From Lactobacillus mulieris (lineage in GTDB: Bacteria; Bacillota; Bacilli; Lactobacillales; Lactobacillaceae): a DNA stretch of 64,000 bases. The stretch spans positions 16,688 through 80,687 of the forward strand of contig NZ_SDGL01000010.1 in NCBI RefSeq assembly GCF_007095465.1, given 5' to 3'. The notes below the pieces were generated by a model. That model saw only the letters and a list, made by a program, of their open reading frames with translations. It was not told where the DNA came from and ran no database searches. A program made the translations under genes and the position numbers. This document shows positions 55,706 to 64,000 of this stretch, one piece after another. The first letter of the stretch is position 1, and each line of letters starts with the position of its first letter.

Positions 55706-58387
55706 TTATTTAATAAGATTTAAATAACTAGCAGGTGCCCATTGTTGATCGGTACCTAAACGATAGTAAGTTCTACCGTTAATGGTCTTTCTGGCAAATA
55801 CTTTCCAGTTACTATTAGTTGAAATGTATTTGCCAGTGTAATTGCCTTCACCATCAAGTAAGGCAATCATCCAGCCTGGATTGTTGTTAATTACTGGGGC
55901 GTGGGCAATTCCTGAAATAGCTTCTTCTGTACTTGAAGGAGTTTCACTCTTAGTTGGAGCTACTGTTTTGGCAGTTTCGCTTGCCTTGAATTGTAAGAAT
56001 CTTTCTGGAACCCATTGCTTGTCAGTACCCAAACGGTAGTATGTTGTACCGTTAATAGTCTTCTTAGCATATACTTTCCAGTTACTGTTGGTTGGGATGT
56101 ACTTACCAGTGTAGTTGCCTTCACCATCAAGTAATGCAATCATCCAACCAGGGTTATTGTTAATTACTGGGGCGTATGCAACACCTGATACTGCTTCTTC
56201 TTTAGCTGCAGTGGTTTGGGTTGCTGGTGTTTCTTTGCTTTCAGTCTTTGTAGGAGTTGTTGACTTAGCAGATTCAGTTAATTTAACTTCTAAGAACTTA
56301 CCTGGAACCCATTGTTTATCTGTACCTAAACGGTAGTAATCTTCACCATTAACAGTCTTCTTAGCTAATACCTTCCAGTTACTGTTGGTTGGGATGTATT
56401 TGCCAGTGTAATTGCCTTCGCCATCAAGTAACGCAATCATCCAGCCAGCGTTGTTGTTAATTACAGGAGCATATGCAACACCTGATACTGCTTCTTCTTT
56501 ACTATCCTTAGTTTGAGTTGCAGTTTCCTTTGCTGGTGTTTCTTTAGTTTCTGTCTTTGCAGGAGTTTCAGTCTTAACTGGTTGAGCTGACTTTACAGTT
56601 ACGAACTTAGCTGGAACCCATTGCTTATCTGTACCTAAGCGGTAGTAATCTTCACCATTCATTGTCTTCTTAGCGAAGATCTTCCAGTTGGAATCAGTTG
56701 AGATGAATTGACCAGTGTAGTTGCCTTCGCCATCTAATAAAGCAATCTTCCACCCACGATTGTTGTTAATTACTGGGGCGTATACTACACCAGTGTATGC
56801 GACTTCTTTGCTGTCCTTAGTTTGTGATGCAGCTTCTTTTGCAGGAGTTTCTTTAGTTTCTGTTTTGGCAGGAGTTTCAGTCTTGGCTTGATCAGCTGAC
56901 TTTACTGTTACATAATCAGCTGAAATCCATTGTTTGTCTGTCCCTAGGCGGTAGTAGACTTCACCATCAATAGTCTTCTTTGCTAAAATCTTCCAATTAG
57001 AATTAGTAGCAATATTCTTACCAGTATAATTTCCTTCACCATCTACCAATGGAAGTTTCCAAAAAGGATTAAAGGCAAATTCCGGAACATATGCAATACC
57101 AGCAAAGGATTCTTCTTTAGAAATCTTTTTAGGTTTTTCAGGCTGATTTTCTTTAGCTTCTGTCTTTTTGTGGTCTTTTTTCTCTACTACCATTCCACCA
57201 GATTGGTGCAAAGTAACTACACCATCCGCACTGATTGCAGCCCCTTTTCCTCCAGTACGATTGGATTCATTTGAAATTGGCATATGAGTTGAAATAGGAA
57301 TCTTTAGCCCCTCATCTTGAGCAGTAAGAAACATAGGTAAAAGATAATGTTCATTAATTACATCAACAACAGATCCTGAAATAGATTTTGCATCCTTATC
57401 AACGTAAATTTTTAGTGGCTTAGTGATAGGTGTTTTATCATTTTCATCAACAAACTTAACAGTTATAAGTTTTTTATTTTTAAGCTCATCACTCGACATT
57501 TTTGAAGCAGTTAATTCTGCAGAATCAGTTTTACCAAAAATTGACGTTTCTAAAACATGTTTGTTTTCTGGGCTGTCATCAAGATTATAACCTAGATAAT
57601 TTAGATATGTTTTAAGGTAATTTATACCGTATATCATTCCTGGTTCTGTACCAAAATCTTTTAAAGCAATTTCTTCTTTTGTACTCCAATCTGACGAGTT
57701 ACTATAAAAAACAAATTGCCCAGAATCCTTATCTTTAACAAAAACAGCCATAAAATGATAACCCTTAGGTAAATCATCGGGTCCTGGATATTCTTCAGAT
57801 TCTGAAGACTTTTCGTCCTTAGCTTCAGTTGATGAGCTCTCCTTGCTCTTATCACTTGTAGCTTTGGCTGCGCTAGAACTAGTTGATTCACTTGCAGATG
57901 TCTTGCTTTCACTTGCACTAGTTGAAGTACTTGAGCTAGTAGAGGTTTCCTTGTCTGCTTTAGCTGTTGAAGTGTCTGCCTTAGTTGTTGTGGCTTTTGC
58001 CATTTCAGCTTTCACTACATCAACAGCTTTGTTCAATTCATCAAGCTTTGTGTTAACGACGTTAATGTCGCTCCCCTTAACAGCAGCTTCAGCATCTGTG
58101 ATTGCCTTATCTAATCCTGCTTGCTTCTTTTGTTCATCTGTTACCTTCAAAGCTTTTGCTGAATCTAATGCAGCTTGCAACTTAGTCTTTGCGTCGCTAA
58201 GCTTGGCATCAGAACTTGCTTGCGTAGTAGCTGCTTCACTTGTTTCAGCAGCATGAACTTGACTACTTACCCCTGTGCTCATGAATGCAACCGTTGCTAG
58301 CAATACAGAAGCGGCCCCAATGCTTAACTTCCGAATACTGAAACGTTGGCATTCTTTTACACTTTGTTCAATATGTTTATGTGCCAT
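55706..58387 (-). CDS. YSIRK surface protein with five C-terminal SLAP-like repeats
   Basis: An 893-residue exported protein. The N-terminus holds a YSIRK-type signal (FSIRKLSIGAASVLL, about 16-30). A helical segment (60-130) and a Ser/Thr-rich linker (130-200) precede a globular domain (200-410). Five repeats of about 65 residues follow (from about 425 to the end), each with GEGNYTG, SNWK, KKT-G-YYRLGTD-QW. They resemble SLAP (S-layer-associated) cell-wall-binding domains. There is no LPXTG, so attachment is probably non-covalent. Repeats 2-5 are very alike. A promoter with a G8 spacer lies upstream. Confidence 0.8.
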   Translation of the reverse strand: MAHKHIEQSVKECQRFSIRKLSIGAASVLLATVAFMSTGVSSQVHAAETSEAATTQASSDAKLSDAKTKLQAALDSAKALKVTDEQKKQAGLDKAITDAEAAVKGSDINVVNTKLDELNKAVDVVKAEMAKATTTKADTSTAKADKETSTSSSTSTSASESKTSASESTSSSAAKATSDKSKESSSTEAKDEKSSESEEYPGPDDLPKGYHFMAVFVKDKDSGQFVFYSNSSDWSTKEEIALKDFGTEPGMIYGINYLKTYLNYLGYNLDDSPENKHVLETSIFGKTDSAELTASKMSSDELKNKKLITVKFVDENDKTPITKPLKIYVDKDAKSISGSVVDVINEHYLLPMFLTAQDEGLKIPISTHMPISNESNRTGGKGAAISADGVVTLHQSGGMVVEKKDHKKTEAKENQPEKPKKISKEESFAGIAYVPEFAFNPFWKLPLVDGEGNYTGKNIATNSNWKILAKKTIDGEVYYRLGTDKQWISADYVTVKSADQAKTETPAKTETKETPAKEAASQTKDSKEVAYTGVVYAPVINNNRGWKIALLDGEGNYTGQFISTDSNWKIFAKKTMNGEDYYRLGTDKQWVPAKFVTVKSAQPVKTETPAKTETKETPAKETATQTKDSKEEAVSGVAYAPVINNNAGWMIALLDGEGNYTGKYIPTNSNWKVLAKKTVNGEDYYRLGTDKQWVPGKFLEVKLTESAKSTTPTKTESKETPATQTTAAKEEAVSGVAYAPVINNNPGWMIALLDGEGNYTGKYIPTNSNWKVYAKKTINGTTYYRLGTDKQWVPERFLQFKASETAKTVAPTKSETPSSTEEAISGIAHAPVINNNPGWMIALLDGEGNYTGKYISTNSNWKVFARKTINGRTYYRLGTDQQWAPASYLNLIK

Positions 58388-58440
58388 AATTTATTCTCCT
58401 CCAAGAATAACGATTTCAATCTACCTAGTAGACAAGGCCT

Positions 58441-58467
58441 ATTTTACCCCCCCCGAAAATATTTCAA
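58441..58467 (-). promoter_or_regulatory. Promoter with poly-G spacer, possible phase variation
   Basis: Minus strand: -35 TTGAAA (58467-58462), spacer of 15 containing G8 (58454-58447), -10 TAAAAT (58446-58441), 53 bases before the ATG. The spacer is two bases short of the optimum. Slippage in the G run would change the spacing and thereby promoter strength. Confidence 0.65.
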
Positions 58468-58657
58468 GTATATATATAAATTATTTTAAAATTATATACG
58501 CACATGCCCGCAATATATTTTCACAATATATATTAAAGATTATTTATATATCAGCAATTCTAATTGATTTCAATTTGTGATAATAATTATTTTTTGAATG
58601 AATGCGTTTTTTTGCAGCTATTAATATATTGTTATTTTTATTATATTTTTTTAAATA

Positions 58658-58693
58658 AAAACCCTGAAATTCATATCTGAATTTCAGGGTTCA
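58658..58693. terminator. Terminator after coaBC
   Basis: ACCCTGAAATTCA and TGAATTTCAGGGT form a 13-bp stem around a four-base loop, followed on the minus strand by TTTTATTT. Confidence 0.85.
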
Positions 58694-58713
58694 TATTATT
58701 TTTACTAATTACG

Positions 58714-59904
58714 TTATTTCATCTTTTCACTAATTAAGCTTACTAATCTTTTAGCAATTTCTTTTTTGGTCATTTCTGGCCAACTAACTGGTTCAAGGCC
58801 CTTTTGTAAGATATATACTTGATTTTTATCACTTCCAAAAACACCAGTACTTACATCATTAGCTACAATCATATCAACATGTTTACGCTCTAGCTTTGTT
58901 TGCGCATTAACTAATAAATTCTCTGTTTCAGCCGCAAAACCTACAACAATTTGTCGGTCTTTCTTCTTCCCCATTGTTTTTAAAATATCTGGAGTTTGCG
59001 TCAGCTCAAGTATTAAGTTTGTTTGACCTGGTTTTTTCTTAATTTTTTGATTGAAATTATTTTTAATCTTATAGTCAGCTGGAGCGGCTACCATTACCAA
59101 ACAATCACACGCATCAAATAGCTGCTCTACTTGATTCAGCATATCTTCAGTTGAACTTACTTGGTGGATTTTTATTAATTCATTATTGGGAACAGCTATA
59201 TCAATATTTCCAACAACCAAGTCAACTTGTGCACCTGCTTTGGCAAATTCGTCTGCAATTGCAATGCCCATCTTACCACTAGAACGATTTCCCAAGTAGC
59301 GGACTGGATCAACAGCTTCTCTTGTTCCCCCTGCTGTGACGATTACTCGTTTACCTTGCAAGGTGTTTGGGGTAGACAAGCTATCACAAACAAACTTGGT
59401 AATTTCATCTGGTTCTGGCATTCTTCCTCTGCCCTGATAGCCTTCAGCGAGCATCCCCACCTTAGGCTCTAAAATTACCACACCATCAGCTTTAAGTTGC
59501 GTTAGATTACGCTTTACCGCCGGATTAGCCAACATATGACTATTCATAGCTGGGACCACAATTTTAGGACAGTTACTTGCTAAAATAGTCGTACTAGCTG
59601 CGTCATCAGCTAGCCCCCAAGCCATCTTAGCCAAAAAATCAGCTGTCGCAGGCACAACGAGTGCTAATTCACTCCAATCAGCCAATTCAATATGAGGTAT
59701 TTTGGCTTCATTCTCTTTTCCCCACAAATCATCAAGCACTTCTTCTTTAGTTAAGGCTGCTAATGTTTGGCTACTTACAAATTTTTCTGCATTTTTTGTC
59801 ATTACCACTCGAACTTGATGTCCAAGCTTTTGTAAATTTCTTACGACTGATACTGCTTTATATGTTGCAATACCACCTGTTAAGTAAACTGCTATTCTAG
59901 CCAT
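58714..59904 (-). CDS. coaBC: Bifunctional phosphopantothenoylcysteine decarboxylase/synthase
   Basis: A 396-residue enzyme for two steps of coenzyme A synthesis. The N-terminal CoaC flavin domain (1-175) shows TGGIATYK and the PAMNSHM motif (about 118-124). The C-terminal CoaB domain (about 185-396) has ITAGGTREAVDPVR-type and NRSSGKMG motifs and the KKxxD region. It overlaps the upstream metallophosphoesterase by 13 bases. Confidence 0.95.
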   Translation of the reverse strand: MARIAVYLTGGIATYKAVSVVRNLQKLGHQVRVVMTKNAEKFVSSQTLAALTKEEVLDDLWGKENEAKIPHIELADWSELALVVPATADFLAKMAWGLADDAASTTILASNCPKIVVPAMNSHMLANPAVKRNLTQLKADGVVILEPKVGMLAEGYQGRGRMPEPDEITKFVCDSLSTPNTLQGKRVIVTAGGTREAVDPVRYLGNRSSGKMGIAIADEFAKAGAQVDLVVGNIDIAVPNNELIKIHQVSSTEDMLNQVEQLFDACDCLVMVAAPADYKIKNNFNQKIKKKPGQTNLILELTQTPDILKTMGKKKDRQIVVGFAAETENLLVNAQTKLERKHVDMIVANDVSTGVFGSDKNQVYILQKGLEPVSWPEMTKKEIAKRLVSLISEKMK

Positions 59905-61136
59905 TTATTCTTCCAATTTATCTTTAAATTCCAATTATCACTATCAACAATCAATGAATCAATATAGCCCTTTAATTTAGGTCTTACCTCGATAGAACGT
60001 CGGTATTCCTCAGAATTGATAATCTGTTCCTTACTCATTCCACCTTTACCGACAAAATAATCCCAGTGCATATCTCCTAAGAATCTAGCTATTTTTGCTT
60101 TTTCTTCATCAGCCAATTCCATATTATCCAAATACCGTAAATGGTAGCGATTGTTTTGCTCGAACAAATCCCATAGATATTGCCGATAATTATTTAAATG
60201 ACCATGCTTTTCAGCTGGAGCCAAATAATCGTCCATATTAAAGCTGTATCTCTTATAACATAATTGCTTATCATTCAAGCTGATTTCTCCATAGCCTTGA
60301 TCTGTTGAACTAAAGCAAGATGTAACTACTTCATAAGCTGAACAATCTGGAGCCTTTTTGATACTTTGCGCATGAATGTGGCCAGAAAAGACCGCCTGCA
60401 CATTGTATTTATTAAATAGCCTTTTTACCTGACTAGCATTATCTAAAACAAAATTGTGATAAATAACTGCATTGTGCCGATATAAGTTATGGTGCATGAA
60501 AAACAACACATGTTGATGATTAGATTCTGCTTCAATGATTTGCCCTTCAATAAAGGCTAATTCTTCATCATCAATTCGACCATGCGTATGAGGATGGGTT
60601 AATGAATACTCCATCGGATAAATATTAGAATCTGCTAAAATCAATCGATAATTCGGACTCAAATTAACACTATATGCTAAAGAACTACCATCTTCCCTAG
60701 CCGCATAGCGATAACTACTATCATAAAAAATTTCCTTAAAATCCTGCGGACTAACTTGGTCTGTCCGATATTGAACATCATCTTTAAATTTACGTGCCCA
60801 ACCATCATAAATATCATGATTTCCAGGCAAGACTAGCAATTTAATTCCATGCCGCCTTAAAGGCGCAAAGATTTCCGCAAAGCGCTGCATTGAAAGACGC
60901 TCACCATTAAATGTAATATCACCAGTTACGACCACGACATCTGGTTTTTCTTTTAGAACCTTTCTAGTAAAAGCAAGCAAGGCCTTTTGCTGATAATGTA
61001 AGTCTTTACCTACACTGGTATTTTGCATTTTTTGAAAAGCCCAGCCCTTATCATGAAGTTCATTAGCTATCAAATGTGTATCACTAATTACCCAGATTTT
61101 AGGATTTTCTTTTTGCGTCAGAAGATTCTTTAGCAT
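59892..61136 (-). CDS. Calcineurin-like metallophosphoesterase
   Basis: A 414-residue protein with the full metal-binding set: ISDTHLIA (Asp, His), VTGDITFNGE, LPGNHDIYDGW, FMHHNLY and FSGHIHAQ. It has no signal peptide. A helical C-terminal domain of about 120 residues follows. This class includes exported phosphodiesterases and cytosolic cyclic-nucleotide enzymes; the substrate is unknown. It overlaps coaBC by 13 bases. Confidence 0.88.
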   Translation of the reverse strand: MLKNLLTQKENPKIWVISDTHLIANELHDKGWAFQKMQNTSVGKDLHYQQKALLAFTRKVLKEKPDVVVVTGDITFNGERLSMQRFAEIFAPLRRHGIKLLVLPGNHDIYDGWARKFKDDVQYRTDQVSPQDFKEIFYDSSYRYAAREDGSSLAYSVNLSPNYRLILADSNIYPMEYSLTHPHTHGRIDDEELAFIEGQIIEAESNHQHVLFFMHHNLYRHNAVIYHNFVLDNASQVKRLFNKYNVQAVFSGHIHAQSIKKAPDCSAYEVVTSCFSSTDQGYGEISLNDKQLCYKRYSFNMDDYLAPAEKHGHLNNYRQYLWDLFEQNNRYHLRYLDNMELADEEKAKIARFLGDMHWDYFVGKGGMSKEQIINSEEYRRSIEVRPKLKGYIDSLIVDSDNWNLKINWKNKWLE

Positions 61137-61155
61137 TTCCCATCACACTTCATTC

Positions 61156-62283
61156 TTATCGTTTATTTGCCCAGAACTGGTAGAAATCTACTCGTAAGTT
61201 ACCGTTAAACAACTTACGTTTTTTAGTAGCTTTTTGACCAAAATATTTTTCAAAATCAGGATCACTAGTTAAATAATACTGGCTAAAGTCTTTATAGCTT
61301 CCCAAGACTTGCCCCATTTCTTCATATAACTTGTGAGCTCCATCTCGATCTTTTAGTCTCTTACCATATGGAGGGTTCGAAATAATAATACCGTTTTCAA
61401 GGTCAGTCTTAAAGTCCTTGACTGCAACTTGTTTAAATTTAATATCTTGCAAAACCCCTGCATTATGAGCATTTAACTTAGCATACTCCAAAACACTTTG
61501 ATCAATATCACTAGCCCAGATTGTACTTTCTAGCGGTTTAATTTGTGCTTGAGCTTGCTCTACGCCAGCTTGGTGCAACTTCTTATCAAACCAATCAAAG
61601 CCATCAAAACTAAACTCACGCTTCATTCCAGGGGCAATATTTTTGGCAAGCAAGGCTGCCTCAATTGGCAAAGTACCAGAACCACACATTGGATCAACTA
61701 AGGGGTGTGTACCATTAAATGGGGTTAATTCTAGTAATCCTGCTGCAAAAGTTTCTTTTAAAGGCGCTCCACCATGTTCAACACGGTAGCCCCTCTTAAA
61801 TAAACTTGCCCCTGTTGTATCAAGCGACAAGCGGGCAACATCTTTATAAATATGAATATCAAGCGGGAAGGCATTTCCTGTTTCTGGTAAAAAGCCACGA
61901 CGATGATACTGCTTCACCATCTTGTCAACGATAGCCTTTTTTACAATTGATTGAACATCAGGTTCTGAATGTAACTTACTTCTTACAGCCCGGCCTTGAA
62001 CAGGAAAAGCTGCATCAACTGGCAAAAGAAGCGCCCAATCATAGTCATAAACTTCATCATAAAGCTGCTCAAAACTAACTGCTTTAAATTCTTTAAGTAA
62101 AATTTTTACACGGTCTGCACTTCTCAACCAAAGGTTAGTTTTAACAATATCCTCTTGTCCACCTTCAAAAAAGACCCGACCATTTTCATTGCGTGTCTGA
62201 TAACCTAATTTTTGTAATTCTTTACTTACAGTGCTTTCAAAACCAGCACCCATTGTTGCATAGAGAGTATATTTTTCTGTCAT
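61156..62283 (-). CDS. THUMP-domain RNA methyltransferase (RlmL/YpsC family)
   Basis: A 375-residue SAM-dependent methyltransferase. The N-terminal ferredoxin-like and THUMP region (1-155) is followed by the Rossmann fold with DPMCGSGTLPIEAAL (about 197-211) and the catalytic IISNPPYGKR (about 300-309). The Bacillus counterpart YpsC lies beside gpsB and ypsA, as it does here, so it probably modifies 23S rRNA guanine as RlmL does. Confidence 0.9.
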   Translation of the reverse strand: MTEKYTLYATMGAGFESTVSKELQKLGYQTRNENGRVFFEGGQEDIVKTNLWLRSADRVKILLKEFKAVSFEQLYDEVYDYDWALLLPVDAAFPVQGRAVRSKLHSEPDVQSIVKKAIVDKMVKQYHRRGFLPETGNAFPLDIHIYKDVARLSLDTTGASLFKRGYRVEHGGAPLKETFAAGLLELTPFNGTHPLVDPMCGSGTLPIEAALLAKNIAPGMKREFSFDGFDWFDKKLHQAGVEQAQAQIKPLESTIWASDIDQSVLEYAKLNAHNAGVLQDIKFKQVAVKDFKTDLENGIIISNPPYGKRLKDRDGAHKLYEEMGQVLGSYKDFSQYYLTSDPDFEKYFGQKATKKRKLFNGNLRVDFYQFWANKR

Positions 62284-62315
62284 AGTATCTTTCTAATTCT
62301 TAATTTTTCCAATAA

Positions 62316-62345
62316 AAAAAGTTGAGTCCCTAAAGACTCAACTAG
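62316..62345 (-). terminator. Terminator of rnpB
   Basis: GTTGAGTC and GACTCAAC pair around TTTAGG, then T7 on the minus strand. Confidence 0.88.
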
Positions 62346-62349
62346 CTTT

Positions 62350-62735
62350 GCAAACTTCTATAAGCCACGTTCTGTTCCAGTAATAGTTAGCCACACTATT
62401 ACTTTCAGCAACCATCTATCTTCATGTCGCCATGATCTCGCCTTTAGTTCAATTTCTTAGACGAAGACGCCCCTACCAAATTTGGGTTGCCCGCTCGCAG
62501 GGTTTACCTCGTTCCACCAAGCTAGTTTCCCAGCTTGCTACGTCACTGTGGCACTTTCAAGGATATTCACACATAGCCAAAAGGCCTTAGCGTTTTTTCC
62601 GCCATAATAATATCTAACATATTATCCTCCAGCTTATTGGGCTGAATACGATCACTACAAGCATCGCAGCTTGTGCGGGCGTGGACTTTCCTCAGCTAAC
62701 CAAAGTTAACCGCGATTGCTCAAAATTTGCATCGA
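62350..62735 (-). ncRNA. rnpB: RNase P RNA (bacillary type B)
   Basis: The ribozyme that matures tRNA 5' ends. Universal parts are seen on the minus strand: GAGGAAAGTCCACGC near the 5' end (P4 and J3/4), GCGAGCGGGCAACCC in the middle, and ACAGAACGTGGCTTATAG at the 3' end, which pairs with the 5' P4 strand. The 5' boundary (TTTTGAGCAATCGC) is approximate. Position beside gpsB and ypsC is conserved in Firmicutes. Confidence 0.95.
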
Positions 62736-62754
62736 ATTTTATTATACCAAAAGC

Positions 62755-63180
62755 TTATTGATTTTGCATACCAAATACGCGTTGTTCTAAATTATATACT
62801 TTACGTTCTAATGTAGAAACACGTTGAATAAGCTCCATGTTGGTACTAATTTCATTAGTTGGGACTTGATTTTGGACTGGACTAGCCTTAAAGCCTGAAG
62901 GGGTATAAGTTTTAACATCATCAGCTGGAGCAGGTGCTACAGTTTGAGTTGCTACTTCAGCTCCCTCTTTAGCTGTCCGTTGACTTTCAAGCAATTCTCT
63001 TTGAAGCTTGCCAATCTTACCATACAAATCTTCAATAATACTATTGTAAGTTTCATAATCAGAAATAATTTGATCTAAGAATTTATCAACTTCTTCTTGA
63101 TCGTAACCTTTCATCTTATGAGCAAACTGCTTTTTAAGAATATCTTGCGATGAAAGTTTAATATCTTTTAAATCTGCCAT
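62755..63180 (-). CDS. gpsB: Cell division regulator GpsB (DivIVA-like)
   Basis: A 141-residue protein. The N-terminal DivIVA membrane-binding domain (1-65, FAHKMKGYDQEEVDKFLDQII) is followed by a coiled coil, a Pro/Ala-rich linker (80-110) and a short C-terminal helix (ERKVYNLEQRVFG). GpsB links penicillin-binding proteins to the divisome. The linker is longer than in Bacillus. It lies just upstream of rnpB. Confidence 0.92.
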   Translation of the reverse strand: MADLKDIKLSSQDILKKQFAHKMKGYDQEEVDKFLDQIISDYETYNSIIEDLYGKIGKLQRELLESQRTAKEGAEVATQTVAPAPADDVKTYTPSGFKASPVQNQVPTNEISTNMELIQRVSTLERKVYNLEQRVFGMQNQ

Positions 63181-63279
63181 TTTCTGACAACTCCTTTATC
63201 TTGTTTTATTTTAGCAAAAAAAACAAAAATAGAAAAATTTATCCTGACTTGCTTAGCGTATTTTTAATATTTAGTTTTT

Positions 63280-63846
63280 TTAATTGAAATAATCAGGTCT
63301 ATGGGCTTCGGCATATTCATTAGCTGCATCTTCTAATGAATAAAAATCAATTAAATCCAAGTCGTAATCTCGCTTTTGTTGGTATTTCTGAATTAATTCA
63401 AAATCATACTTCGACTTACCAGGATGCTCTGGATCATAAATCATGATGGCACTATCTGTATGTTGAACCATAAAATTTTGATAATTTCGCAATTGAACAG
63501 GACTTTGATAAGGAGAATTGGAGGTTGATCCAAAAAAATCGACCTGCTCTTTTAATGATAGAAAATGATTTTGATTATCTTCATTCCAGCGATTGGAAAA
63601 TTCTTGATATGGAACCATCATTGAGACATTAACTGGATAATCTTTCTGCAATTCAATCGTTGCTTCCAAGGCCCATTGTTCAACACCAAGTTGTGCACCT
63701 GAAATAACCCAATCAAGTTCACCATTTTCAAGCAAAGACCGTAGATGATTTTTTAAACAATATTTAATAACTTTGATTTTGGGATCTTTTTGATTGAATA
63801 CTCCAAGCTCATAACTTCGATAACCAGTTATCCAAACACGTTTCAT
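63280..63846 (-). CDS. ypsA: YpsA/DUF1273 SLOG-fold protein
   Basis: A 188-residue protein of the SLOG superfamily: the start RVWITGYRSYELG, the segment DWVISGAQLGVEQWALEAT (about 43-61) and MVPYQEF are family marks. Bacillus YpsA affects cell division and is encoded beside gpsB, as here. A nucleotide ligand is likely but unknown. AAGGTGAG precedes the ATG. Confidence 0.9.
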   Translation of the reverse strand: MKRVWITGYRSYELGVFNQKDPKIKVIKYCLKNHLRSLLENGELDWVISGAQLGVEQWALEATIELQKDYPVNVSMMVPYQEFSNRWNEDNQNHFLSLKEQVDFFGSTSNSPYQSPVQLRNYQNFMVQHTDSAIMIYDPEHPGKSKYDFELIQKYQQKRDYDLDLIDFYSLEDAANEYAEAHRPDYFN

Positions 63847-64000
63847 ATCAACTCACCTTTCTAAAAATAATATATCTCACTTTGATAATTTTGGGCTATT
63901 GAAAAGCGTTTATTTTATAGATAAATACGCGTGGTGCTAGTTAAATCTTTCTAGACAATAAGCCAAATTATAAGCTAAAATTGCAATTTCCAACCGGCTT
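63847..64000. other. Intergenic end of window
   Basis: No gene seen; it probably holds the ypsA promoter, which I cannot define with confidence. Confidence 0.4.

Noticed and set aside
62284..62754. An uncoding gap that might hide a protein gene.
   Set aside because: Conserved RNase P RNA blocks fill it; no frame of useful length exists.

Overview
The window is about 64 kb of AT-rich Firmicutes chromosome. Family content (EbsA-like protein, PgrA/SEC10 and SLAP-like surface proteins, two DegV proteins, YozE, GpsB, RNase P RNA of bacillary type) and the order rbgA-rnhB-dprA-topA-trmFO-xerC-hslV-hslU indicate Lactobacillus, probably the acidophilus/gasseri/johnsonii group. The species is an inference from gene content and was not tested.

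Layout. 1-8.9 kb, plus strand: the end of a DUF4838 gene, then a tight run of ebsA-like, fhs, lspA, rluD and two genes shaped like carA and carB whose catalytic residues are largely gone. 8.9-12.2 kb: accessory island with broken small genes, a tandem-repeat small protein and its paralogue, a small XRE regulator, and an MqsR-type toxin followed by an HTH/Panacea (SocA-like) antitoxin. 12.2-14.2 kb: probable replication terminus, with a Firmicutes-type XerC/XerD dif site, a second palindromic 11-6-11 site and a XerS-like recombinase gene. From 14.8 kb onward most genes lie on the minus strand, as expected past the point where replication forks meet.

14.8-44 kb: TcaA-like membrane protein, Dps, DegV, MarR, RqcH (plus strand), PpiB, PpaC, topoisomerase IV (parE-parC), PlsY, an aldose epimerase-like protein, the hslUV-xerC-trmFO run, topA, dprA, then an insertion (surface protein with an apparent AUU start, and a structured RNA) before rnhB-rbgA; a frameshifted Na+/H+ antiporter, YozE and a second DegV follow. 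44-51 kb: haemolysin III-like protein, a type III ToxN/ToxI toxin-antitoxin locus, cca, a YitT protein, and a tandem pair of compact sense/antisense modules built like type I (par/Fst) toxin-antitoxin loci, then a flavin NADH oxidase-like gene. 51-58.5 kb: cell surface block with an LPXTG PgrA-type protein and a YSIRK protein with five C-terminal repeats, the latter behind a promoter whose spacer holds a run of eight G. 58.7-64 kb: coaBC, a metallophosphoesterase, a THUMP methyltransferase, rnpB, gpsB and a YpsA-type gene.

The main points of interest are the catalytically stripped CarAB pair, the co-occurrence of two Xer site/recombinase types within 2 kb, the duplicated type I-like modules with diverged recognition hairpins, the type III locus, the MqsR/Panacea pair, the poly-G promoter and the unassigned structured RNA at 38.8-39.0 kb. 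All comparisons to families and consensus sites are from memory; no search or folding program was run.
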